The notes: generated by a model from the letters alone, not told the origin. 7,920 bases of DNA from Thermoflexales bacterium (GCA_017999195.1 JAGOBP010000168.1:1-7920), one strand, 5' to 3'. Shown: positions 1-5,942, counted from the first letter of the stretch. Numbers and translations are program-made.

Positions 1-1352
1 CGATTCTGATCGACGACATCACCACCGAGCCGGACCTGAACCCCGCCTTGCGCGCGGCCGGTATCCGATCGCTCATCGCCGCCCCGCTAATCAGTCGCGG
101 CCGCCCGCTGGGCGTGCTCTACGTGAACAGCGTAACCACGCATCACTTCGATGCCGACAGGCAACAGATCATCACGGCGCTCGCCAACCAAGCCGCCATC
201 GCTATCGACAATGCGCAGCTCTTTACGGCCACCGCCAACGGGCGCGATCAAGTTCAAGCAATTCTCAACAGCGCGCGTGACGGCATCTTGATGTTTGATC
301 CAGCCAGCCGCATCTTATTAGTCAACCCCGAACTGGAGCAAATGTGGGGCCTGCCGCGCGCTCAACTAGAAGGCCACACGTTGCAAGACTTGCTCGATCG
401 CCCCGTGGCCCAACTCGCCGCCCGATTGGGCCTGTCGCAAGCGGCCGTCTGGTTGACCCTGCAACAACTTCAGGCCGGCCAACAAATCGATTGGCCCAAA
501 GAAGTCTTTGCGCTGCCCCGGCCGGACAGCACCGAGCACACGCACACCGATCGCTATGTTGAACGGGCCTGTCTGCCGGTGCGCGATGCCCAACACCGGC
601 CCATCGGCTGGATGCTGGTGCTGCGCGATGTAACCGAAGAGCGCGAATTGCAGCAATTGCGCGACGATCTGACCAACACCATCGTGCATGATTTGCGCAG
701 TCCGCTCAGCATCATTCTGGGCAGCCTGTACATGCTGCAACAAATGGTCACGCCCGATCAACCCGATTCAGACGAAAGCCAGGCGTTGACCCTCAGCATT
801 CGCAGCACCAACAAACTTCTCAACCTGATCAATTCACTATTAGACATCAGCAAACTGAAATCAGGTCAAGCGTTGGTGGAACTGCGACCGATGTCGCTTG
901 ACACGCTCATCCACACGTCCGTCATGCATCTCATTCCGCTGGCGCAGGAAGCCGACATCGTCATCCGGCAGCAGATCGCCCAGGACTTGCCGCGCGTCCT
1001 GGGCGATGAAGACAAACTGGGACGTGTGCTCACCAATCTGCTGGATAATGCGCTGAAATTCACCCCGGCCAACGGGCAGATCAGCGTGCTGGCCGAGCGG
1101 TGGTCGGTCAATCCGGCTTTCGTCCGATGCACGGTGCGCGACACCGGCCCCGGCATCCCCCTCGAATTTCGCACGCGCATTTTCGAGCGCTTCGTGCAGT
1201 TGCCTGGTCACGCAGGCCGCCGACGGGGCAGCGGCCTGGGGCTGAGTTTCTGCCATCTGGCGGTAGAGGCACACGGCGGCCAAATTTGGGTCGATGATGC
1301 GCCCGACGGCGGCAGCGAATTTTCGTTTACGCTGAAAGCCGTGGAAGATTAG
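1..1352 (+). CDS. Sensor histidine kinase (GAF-PAS-HisKA-HATPase), 5' end missing
   Basis: This is the C-terminal 449 codons of a sensor kinase; the frame is already open at base 3, so the gene starts upstream of the window and the TTG at 48 is not its start. In order: the end of a GAF domain (to about nt 230, ending in the usual ANQAAIAIDNAQLF helix), a PAS domain (about nt 250-650, starting ILNSARDGILMFD), a HisKA dimerisation segment with the H-box VHDLRSPL (phospho-accepting His codon 687-689), and an HATPase domain. The ATPase shows the N-box Asn in LLDNALKF (1047-1049), the G1 box DTGPGI (from 1140), the F-box FERF and the G2 box GSGLGL (from 1227). It should autophosphorylate on His and pass phosphate to a response regulator not visible here. 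No membrane segment is visible in this part, and the input signal is unknown. A separate promoter lies between it and nusA, so it is probably not part of the nusA operon. Confidence 0.93.
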   Translation, partial: ILIDDITTEPDLNPALRAAGIRSLIAAPLISRGRPLGVLYVNSVTTHHFDADRQQIITALANQAAIAIDNAQLFTATANGRDQVQAILNSARDGILMFDPASRILLVNPELEQMWGLPRAQLEGHTLQDLLDRPVAQLAARLGLSQAAVWLTLQQLQAGQQIDWPKEVFALPRPDSTEHTHTDRYVERACLPVRDAQHRPIGWMLVLRDVTEERELQQLRDDLTNTIVHDLRSPLSIILGSLYMLQQMVTPDQPDSDESQALTLSIRSTNKLLNLINSLLDISKLKSGQALVELRPMSLDTLIHTSVMHLIPLAQEADIVIRQQIAQDLPRVLGDEDKLGRVLTNLLDNALKFTPANGQISVLAERWSVNPAFVRCTVRDTGPGIPLEFRTRIFERFVQLPGHAGRRRGSGLGLSFCHLAVEAHGGQIWVDDAPDGGSEFSFTLKAVED

Positions 1353-1354
1353 GA

Positions 1355-1398
1355 ATCAGTGATCGGGGCTAAGGTGATCCGTTGCCCGATTAACTGAT
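1355..1398 (+). other. Imperfect hairpin after the kinase stop codon
   Basis: ATCAGT (1355-1360) and ATCGGG (1362-1367) pair with CCCGAT (1385-1390) and ACTGAT (1393-1398), giving 12 base pairs with a small internal loop (G opposite TA) and a 17-nt loop. It begins three bases after the kinase TAG stop (1350-1352). No T-tract follows, so it is not a canonical intrinsic terminator, but its position suits a 3' end or mRNA-stabilising structure. It is built from ATCAGT/ACTGAT words that recur in other gaps of this window. Confidence 0.4.
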
Positions 1399-1453
1399 TG
1401 ACTGATCCCGCATCTCGAATCCCTCACCCCAACTCGCTCAAACTCAAAAAACC

Positions 1454-1482
1454 TTGTCAAAACCAACTCGCTATGCTATAAT
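1454..1482 (+). promoter_or_regulatory. Sigma70-type promoter for nusA operon, extended -10
   Basis: The -35 element TTGTCA (1454-1459; 5 of 6 to TTGACA) is separated by exactly 17 bp from a perfect TATAAT (1477-1482). An extended -10 TGC (1474-1476) sits immediately before it. Transcription should start around 1488-1490, leaving an RNA leader of about 112 nt before the nusA ATG. It is the only near-consensus promoter I noticed in the window. It explains how nusA and the genes after it are expressed independently of the upstream kinase. Confidence 0.85.
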
Positions 1483-1511
1483 CGGGGCGTAGTTCAGTTT
1501 AGGTAGCGAAC
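1483..1511 (+). other. tRNA-5'-half-like segment at start of nusA leader
   Basis: The stretch after the -10 box resembles the first third of a tRNA: seven acceptor-like bases (1483-1489, CGGGGCG, as in many tRNA-Pro), T8 and A9 at 1490-1491, then GTTC (1492-1495), a D-loop-like AGTTTAGGTAGC (1496-1507) and GAAC (1508-1511), which pairs perfectly with GTTC. The GG of the D-loop and the AG after the stem are at the expected places. It is not a functional tRNA: the loop has two extra bases before the 3' D-stem arm, there is no complementary acceptor strand and no T-arm, and the likely transcription start falls inside the acceptor-like part. It may be a decayed tRNA, a mimic, or chance. Confidence 0.3.
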
Positions 1512-1512
1512 C

Positions 1513-1545
1513 GGAAAGTGGGCAACCCCCACTTTCTTTGTTCTG
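1513..1545 (+). terminator. Leader hairpin with T-rich tail, probable attenuator of nusA operon
   Basis: GAAAGTGGG (1514-1522) pairs perfectly with CCCACTTTC (1528-1536) around a 5-nt loop, with a possible extra G-T pair (1513/1537). It is followed by a T-rich run, TTTGTT (1537-1542). It lies inside the transcribed leader, about 25 nt after the predicted start and 65 nt before nusA, so it is placed to act as a weak terminator or attenuator. From memory, hairpins with a GTGGG/CCCAC core and a U-rich tail commonly precede rimP in diverse bacteria; here nusA follows instead. The tail is interrupted, so read-through should be substantial. The control mechanism, possibly NusA autoregulation, is inference. 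Confidence 0.6.
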
Positions 1546-1584
1546 TAGGCACGTCGAACCCGATCCAGTTTTAGACTTTGAAGT

Positions 1585-1601
1585 AGGAGCGGCAGCCGCT
1601 T
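1585..1601 (+). promoter_or_regulatory. nusA ribosome binding site with hairpin in the spacer
   Basis: AGGAG (1585-1589) is the only Shine-Dalgarno-like word upstream of the nusA ATG at 1602, but it is 12 nt away, longer than usual. The spacer contains AGCGG-CAG-CCGCT (1588-1600), a 5-bp hairpin that overlaps the last two bases of the SD. If folded, it could either shorten the effective distance or partly hide the SD. A TAG at 1584-1586 is in frame with nusA, so no earlier start is possible. Confidence 0.5.
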
Positions 1602-3590
1602 ATGAAGAGTGAGTTCTTACTCGCATTCAACCAAATTTGCAGCGAGCGCAATCTCCCCAAAGAGGTCGTGCTTGAAGCCTTGACCACGGCCCTCGTCAGC
1701 GCCTATCGGCGTGATGTCAACGCGTCCAGCGCGCAAAACATCACCGCCGTGATTGACGGGCAGACCGGCTCGGCCCACATCTACGCCGAAAAGGAAGTCA
1801 CGGAAAAGGTGCAGGACATTCGCACCGAAGTGACCCTGGACGCGGCGCAGCAGATCGTGCCAGACGCCAAACTGGGCGACATGGTCATGGTGGAGTCCAC
1901 GCCCGAAGGCTTTGGCCGCATCGCGGCGCAGACCGCCAAACAGGTGATCTTGCAGCGCATCCGCGAAGCCGAACGCGACGCGCAGTACAACATGTACGCC
2001 GAGCGCGAAGGCGAGATCATCAACGGCGTCGTGCAGAGCATCGGCGGGCCGGGCATCACCCTCAATCTGGGCCGCACCGAAGCGTTGATGCCCAAGAAAG
2101 AGCAAGTGCCCAGCGAACGCTACCAGATGCATCAGCGTCTGCGCGCCTACGTCATGGAAGTGCGCAAGAGCAGCCGCGGCCCGCAGATCATCGTCAGCCG
2201 CGCGCACAAGAACATGCTGCGCCGCTTGCTGGAACTGGAAGTCCCCGAAATTTACAACGGCACGGTCGAGATCAAATCGATCGCCCGTGAAGCTGGCGCT
2301 CGTTCCAAACTCGCCGTCGCCGCCTCTCAGCCCGGCATCGATCCGGTAGGCGCGTGTGTGGGGATGCGCGGCGTGCGCATCCAATCGATCGTGTCCGAGT
2401 TGGGCGGCGAAAAGATCGACGTGATCGAGTGGAGCGCGGATCCGGCCATTTATATCCAGAAAGCGCTGTCACCCGCGCGGGTGCTCACCGTTCACCCGGA
2501 AGAAGACCCCCGCGACGGCAAGATCGCGCTGGTCGTCGTGCCCGATGATCAACTCTCGCTGGCCATTGGCCGCGAAGGTCAAAACGCCCGGTTGGCGGCC
2601 AAACTCACTGCCTGGCGCATCGACATCAAAGGCTCTACCGAAGCCGCTCGCGATGCCGTGGCCCAGGTGGAAAACGATCCGACTTTGCGAGAACGACTGG
2701 GACAAGCCGCAGCGTATGCGCTGTTGGTGAAACAGGCCCTGCAACGCCACACCGAGCAATCGCTCCCGTGGAACGGCGAAGAACTCCAGACGATCAAGCA
2801 ACTGCTCGATAGCGTCCATCACTCGACTCAGGTCCGCAAGCAAGCCGAGCGCGAACAAGCCCGAGCGGCTGCAGCGGCCGTGGTGGTTGAAAAACCGATC
2901 GTGGTGGCGACAACCGAAAACGCCGATACATCCAAGCAGGATGCCATCAATCTGTATCGGGCGCGCATTCCAATTTCTGCGTACAGCACGCCCGTTAGCG
3001 ATCTGGGCATCAGCCCGCGCGTGCTCAGTCACATCGAACGCTCCGGCCTGACCAATGTCGGCCAGATTCACGAACGACTTGCCACCGGCGACGAAGCCAT
3101 GCTGGTGATCGATGGCATCGGTCCCAAGGGTCTGACCGAGATCAAGCAGGCGATTGAAGACAAGGGCTTGGGTCTGGTACCCCTGCCCGAGCCGACACCG
3201 GTTGTACCTGAGCCGATCGTGGAAGCGCCCGCCGAAACGCCGGTGGTTGAGGCCGTGGTCGAAGTTGCGCCGGAAGCCGCAGTCACGATCGAGACTCCGG
3301 CCCCGATGGTCGAAGTGGCCGCGCCGATGGCGTCGCCCGAAGCAGTCGCCCCGGCGACGGTTAAACCGGCTGGCGAAAGCGAACTGGCCCCGACGACCGT
3401 AGTGTCCGGTGAAGCCGTCGAAGAATCCGAAGACGAAGACGAAATCGATCGCAAGACCGGCAAGAAGAAGGTCAAGCGCAAGGACCGCATGCTGGTGCTG
3501 GATGAATCGACCGGCGTGGTGGTCGCGAAGAAACAGCGCAAGGCAGGCCGTGGTCGCGGCGATTTGTTCGGCCTTGACGAAGACCTTTAA
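1602..3590 (+). CDS. nusA: Transcription termination/antitermination factor NusA with C-terminal HhH domain
   Basis: NusA binds RNA polymerase near the RNA exit channel and modulates pausing, termination and antitermination. The 662-residue product shows the N-terminal polymerase-binding domain (about 1-130, typical start MKSEFLLAFNQIC), an S1 domain (about 137-200), KH1 (about 205-280, with GMRG near residue 254) and KH2 (GREG at 323-326, followed by QNARLAAKLTAWRIDI). A Gln/Ala/Glu-rich linker follows. Then comes a helix-hairpin-helix domain (about 464-527) resembling the RNA polymerase alpha C-terminal domain, a Pro/Val/Glu-rich low-complexity stretch (about 528-605), an acidic patch (about 606-616) and a Lys/Arg-rich tail to the end. 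The core without additions would be about 350-400 residues, so this is a long form. It is the first gene after the promoter at 1454-1482; rimP, the usual upstream partner, is not present. The identity is certain; the role of the tail is unknown. Confidence 0.98.
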   Translation: MKSEFLLAFNQICSERNLPKEVVLEALTTALVSAYRRDVNASSAQNITAVIDGQTGSAHIYAEKEVTEKVQDIRTEVTLDAAQQIVPDAKLGDMVMVESTPEGFGRIAAQTAKQVILQRIREAERDAQYNMYAEREGEIINGVVQSIGGPGITLNLGRTEALMPKKEQVPSERYQMHQRLRAYVMEVRKSSRGPQIIVSRAHKNMLRRLLELEVPEIYNGTVEIKSIAREAGARSKLAVAASQPGIDPVGACVGMRGVRIQSIVSELGGEKIDVIEWSADPAIYIQKALSPARVLTVHPEEDPRDGKIALVVVPDDQLSLAIGREGQNARLAAKLTAWRIDIKGSTEAARDAVAQVENDPTLRERLGQAAAYALLVKQALQRHTEQSLPWNGEELQTIKQLLDSVHHSTQVRKQAEREQARAAAAAVVVEKPIVVATTENADTSKQDAINLYRARIPISAYSTPVSDLGISPRVLSHIERSGLTNVGQIHERLATGDEAMLVIDGIGPKGLTEIKQAIEDKGLGLVPLPEPTPVVPEPIVEAPAETPVVEAVVEVAPEAAVTIETPAPMVEVAAPMASPEAVAPATVKPAGESELAPTTVVSGEAVEESEDEDEIDRKTGKKKVKRKDRMLVLDESTGVVVAKKQRKAGRGRGDLFGLDEDL

Positions 3591-3600
3591 CCCATCAACA

Positions 3601-3635
3601 CCGCGCCGTCGGGCTGTCTGAGTCTGGCGGCGTGG
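3601..3635 (+). other. Stem-loop in the nusA-rnpM gap
   Basis: CCGCGCCG (3601-3608) can pair with CGGCGTGG (3628-3635), eight pairs including one G-T, around a 19-nt loop. No T-tract follows directly (TGTTT lies a few bases downstream), so a terminator is unlikely within this operon. The 60-bp gap holds no gene. Chance pairing is possible given the GC content. Confidence 0.3.
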
Positions 3636-3650
3636 CCGTGTTTAAGAGCC

Positions 3651-3944
3651 ATGGCTGGCAAGCACATTCCGCAGCGAACCTGCATCAGTTGTCGGCAGGT
3701 ACAGGGCAAACGCCAATTGGTGCGCGTGGTGCGAGCCGCAACCGGGCAAGTGCGCGTGGATGCGACCGGCAAACAACCGGGCCGCGGCGCATACGTCCAT
3801 GCCAGCCGGGAATGTTGGCAATTAGCCTTAGCCGGAGGGCGACTCGCTCACGCGCTGAAAGTACCGCAGATCGGTGAGGCCGATCGGGTTGAGCTGCAGG
3901 CTTTTGCAGCAGCGCTGCCGAACGACAATGAATCCGCTACCTAG
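3651..3944 (+). CDS. rnpM: RNase P RNA-binding modulator RnpM (YlxR family)
   Basis: This 97-residue protein carries the YlxR family signature near its N-terminus: PQRTCISCRQVQGKRQLVR (residues 7-25), then VDATGKQPGRGAYVH (about 36-50) and the later Cys in RECWQLA. The two CxxC Cys residues (11 and 14) and the GRGAY motif are intact. YlxR proteins adopt a small alpha/beta RNA-binding fold; in Bacillus subtilis the protein binds RNase P RNA and lowers its activity, hence RnpM, which is established for that family and transferred here by homology. The gene sits between nusA and infB, its standard place. The ATG at 3651 puts the family motif at the normal distance from the start, but I see no good Shine-Dalgarno sequence (only AAGAG at 3644-3648, too close), so initiation may rely on translation from nusA or be SD-independent. 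Confidence 0.95.
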   Translation: MAGKHIPQRTCISCRQVQGKRQLVRVVRAATGQVRVDATGKQPGRGAYVHASRECWQLALAGGRLAHALKVPQIGEADRVELQAFAAALPNDNESAT

Positions 3945-3998
3945 CGCCGTGACTAACTTCATCGAACCGCCTTAACTGCCTCGTTCACTGCCCCCTCT

Positions 3999-4039
3999 CC
4001 GGGTCGGTCGATCGAGCGCGAACGAATCGAGCGACCCGG
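3999..4039 (+). other. Strong hairpin in the rnpM-infB gap
   Basis: The arms CCGGGTCGGTCGAT (3999-4012) and ATCGAGCGACCCGG (4026-4039) pair at 13 of 14 positions (one G-G mismatch) around a 13-nt loop. It lies 55 nt after the rnpM stop and 68 nt before infB. No T-run follows, so it does not look like an intrinsic terminator. It could be a processing or stability element, or part of a leader controlling infB. The 162-bp gap (3945-4106) holds no gene I can recognise; the L7Ae-like ylxQ often found here is absent. Confidence 0.6.
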
Positions 4040-4041
4040 CC

Positions 4042-4090
4042 TGCGCCATCGGCCTGTCTGCTTGGTCGGCCGAGTGCGATGATCGGCGCA
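4042..4090 (+). other. Second folded element just upstream of infB
   Basis: Two nested perfect 6-bp helices can form: TGCGCC (4042-4047) with GGCGCA (4085-4090), enclosing TCGGCC (4049-4054) with GGCCGA (4068-4073). The outer helix ends five bases before the infB Shine-Dalgarno sequence. An asymmetric internal loop of 11 nt separates the helices on the 3' side, so the structure is only moderately convincing. Confidence 0.35.
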
Positions 4091-4104
4091 CACTTGGAGG
4101 TGTG
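4089..4104 (+). promoter_or_regulatory. infB Shine-Dalgarno site inside a small hairpin
   Basis: GGAGG (4096-4100) lies six bases before the infB ATG (4107), the best ribosome binding site in the window, and it fixes the start. CACAC (4089-4093) can pair with GTGTG (4100-4104), leaving TTGGAG as the loop, so the SD core would be displayed in, or constrained by, a 5-bp hairpin. Confidence 0.6.
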
Positions 4105-4106
4105 GT

Positions 4107-5882
4107 ATGTCCGCAAAAATCGTAGAAATCCCCAGTACGTTATCGGTGCGCGATCTGGCTGCGCGTGTCAAAGTCAGCCCCATCAACATCATCCGCGAAT
4201 TGATGAACAATGGCGTCATGGCCAACATCAATCAGCAGATCGATTATGATACGGCCGCCATCGTGCTGCAAGGGCTGGGCTTCGAGCCGCACGAAGAAAA
4301 GAAACAAGAAGAAATCTCCTCGGAAGATTTGTCCGGTACGTTATGGAACCGGCTGTACGCCAAAGAAGACCCGGCTAAACTCAAAGTCCGACCGCCCGTC
4401 GTCACCGTCATGGGCCACGTCGACCACGGCAAGACCTCGCTGCTCGATGTGATCCGCCACACCAACGTGGTGGCCGGTGAAGCCGGCGGCATCACGCAGC
4501 ACATTGGCGCGTATCAGGTTGAGCACAACGGCCGCAAGATCACCTTTCTAGACACCCCCGGCCACGAGGCCTTCACGGCGATGCGCGCCCGCGGCGCGCA
4601 AGTCACCGACCTGGCGGTATTGGTCGTGGCCGCCGACGACAGCGTGATGCCGCAAACCAAAGAAGCCATTGCCCACGCGCATGCCGCGCACGTGCCAATC
4701 ATCGTGGCCCTCAACAAAGTCGACAAGCCCAACGCCAATCCCGAGCGTGTGAAGAAAGATTTGCACACGGCCGGTGTCGTCATCGACGAATACGGCGGCG
4801 ATGTGCTGTGCGTGCCCGTTTCGGCCAAGAAAAAGCAAGGCATCGACGACCTGCTCGAAGCGATTTTGCTGGTGGCCGATTCGCGCGAGATCAAAGCCAA
4901 CCCCGATCGGTTAGCGGTGGGCGCAGTGGTCGAAGGCCGACTCGATAAGGCGCTCGGTTCCGTTGCCACGATTCTGGTGCAGAACGGCACGCTCAAAGTC
5001 GGCGACGGCATCATCGTGGGCAACATCTCGGGCCGCATCCGCACCATGCAAGACGACAAGGGCAAGCCCATTCAGAAGGCCCTGCCCTCGACGCCGGTGC
5101 TTATTTCCGGCCTGGCCGGTGTGCCCGCCGCCGGTGATACCTTTGAAGCCGTGAAGGACGAGAAGACCGCCAAGGCCATGATCGCTAGTCGGTTGGCGGC
5201 TGTGGCCGAAGCCACGCCGACCGCGCATCGCGTCTTATCGCTCAACGATCTCTTCAGCCGCGTGCAAGCGGGCGAAGTGAAAGAATTGCCCATCATCCTG
5301 AAAGCGGACGTGCAAGGCTCGATCGAACCGATCGTCAACCAACTCGATAAGCTCAGCAACGCCGAAGTTAAGTTGAAGATTCTGCACACCGGCACCGGCA
5401 CGATCGGTGAGAATGACGTGTCGCTGGCCATCGCCTCCGGCGCGATCGTGATCGGCTTCAACGTCGAAGTGGACGAGCCCGGCCGCCGTCTGGGTGACTC
5501 TGAAGGCGTGGACATCCGCAAATACAGCATCATTTACAAACTCACCGACGATATTGAAAAGGCCATCAAGGGCATGCTGGACCCGGTGTACAAGGAAGTG
5601 ATGTTGGGCACCGCCGAAGTGCGCGCGACGTTCAAGATCAAGAACGCGGGCGTCATCGCGGGCTGCCTGGTACGCGAAGGCTTGATTCAGCGCGGCGCGA
5701 AGGCCCGCTTGAAGCGCGGCACCGAAATCATCCACGACAGCAGCGTCTCGTCGCTGAAGCACCTGAAGGATGACGTGAAAGAAGCCAAGACCGGCTTTGA
5801 ATGCGGCATCACTCTGGCGAACTTCCAGGACTACAAGAAGGGCGATTTAATTGAGTGCTACACGCAAGAGCGTGTGCAGTAG
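4107..5882 (+). CDS. infB: Translation initiation factor IF-2
   Basis: IF-2 is the GTPase that brings initiator tRNA to the 30S subunit and promotes joining with the 50S. The 591-residue protein starts with one IF2_N segment (about 9-59) and goes almost directly into the G domain, lacking the long variable N-terminal region of many bacteria. GTPase motifs are all present: G1 GHVDHGKT (103-110), switch I GGITQHIGA, G3 DTPGHE (149-154), G4 NKVD (203-206) and G5 SAKK (239-242). After the G domain come a beta-barrel domain II, the linking domain III (ADVQGSIEPI onwards) and the C-terminal tRNA-binding domain IV, ending in the usual FQDYKKGDLIECY. A strong SD six bases upstream of the ATG supports the start. 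The short N-terminal form is consistent with Chloroflexota-like IF2, an inference. It is followed after 60 bp by rbfA. Confidence 0.98.
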   Translation: MSAKIVEIPSTLSVRDLAARVKVSPINIIRELMNNGVMANINQQIDYDTAAIVLQGLGFEPHEEKKQEEISSEDLSGTLWNRLYAKEDPAKLKVRPPVVTVMGHVDHGKTSLLDVIRHTNVVAGEAGGITQHIGAYQVEHNGRKITFLDTPGHEAFTAMRARGAQVTDLAVLVVAADDSVMPQTKEAIAHAHAAHVPIIVALNKVDKPNANPERVKKDLHTAGVVIDEYGGDVLCVPVSAKKKQGIDDLLEAILLVADSREIKANPDRLAVGAVVEGRLDKALGSVATILVQNGTLKVGDGIIVGNISGRIRTMQDDKGKPIQKALPSTPVLISGLAGVPAAGDTFEAVKDEKTAKAMIASRLAAVAEATPTAHRVLSLNDLFSRVQAGEVKELPIILKADVQGSIEPIVNQLDKLSNAEVKLKILHTGTGTIGENDVSLAIASGAIVIGFNVEVDEPGRRLGDSEGVDIRKYSIIYKLTDDIEKAIKGMLDPVYKEVMLGTAEVRATFKIKNAGVIAGCLVREGLIQRGAKARLKRGTEIIHDSSVSSLKHLKDDVKEAKTGFECGITLANFQDYKKGDLIECYTQERVQ

Positions 5883-5894
5883 CCTGTTTTTTCA

Positions 5895-5919
5895 CCCTCC
5901 GGCGCGCTACGCCGGAGGG
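5895..5919 (+). other. Perfect 10-bp palindromic hairpin between infB and rbfA
   Basis: CCCTCCGGCG (5895-5904) and CGCCGGAGGG (5910-5919) are exact inverted repeats around a 5-nt loop. A run of six T precedes it (5887-5892) and four A follow (5920-5923), so the stem can extend across a two-base bulge. There is no T-tract on the 3' side of either strand, so it is not a standard terminator on either strand. It may be a REP-like dispersed palindrome, an RNA processing site or a stabilising 3' end for infB mRNA. Confidence 0.65.
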
Positions 5920-5942
5920 AAAACCAGGTTGAGGTTTTCACC

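Noticed and set aside
48..1352. Kinase gene starting at the TTG at 48
   Set aside because: The frame is open upstream to the window edge and those codons (ILIDDITTEPDL) continue a GAF domain, so 48 is internal.
1548..1566. GTCGAACCC as the T-loop of a complete tRNA gene in the nusA leader
   Set aside because: It lacks one of the two T residues of the GTTCGA consensus, the flanking T-stem arms do not pair, and no acceptor 3' strand complementary to 1483-1489 exists.
1540..1601. Possible remnant of the rimP 3' end before nusA
   Set aside because: I read all three frames of this stretch and saw no convincing RimP-like C-terminus; short similarities were at chance level.
1617..2384. 255-codon open frame on the minus strand opposite nusA
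   Set aside because: It lies wholly opposite the well-supported nusA coding sequence, has a composition typical of the reverse of GC-rich codons (His/Asp/Val/Gly/Phe runs) and no recognisable motif or ribosome site.
2469..3071. 200-codon minus-strand open frame opposite the nusA 3' half
   Set aside because: Shadow of nusA codon use; no family resemblance and no start context.
5235..5762. 175-codon minus-strand open frame opposite infB
   Set aside because: Antisense of conserved IF2 domains III-IV; no independent evidence of coding.
5887..5923. Rho-independent terminator after infB
   Set aside because: The stem is strong but followed by AAAACC on the + strand and by TGAAAAAA on the - strand, so there is no T-tract in either direction; rbfA with its own SD follows directly.
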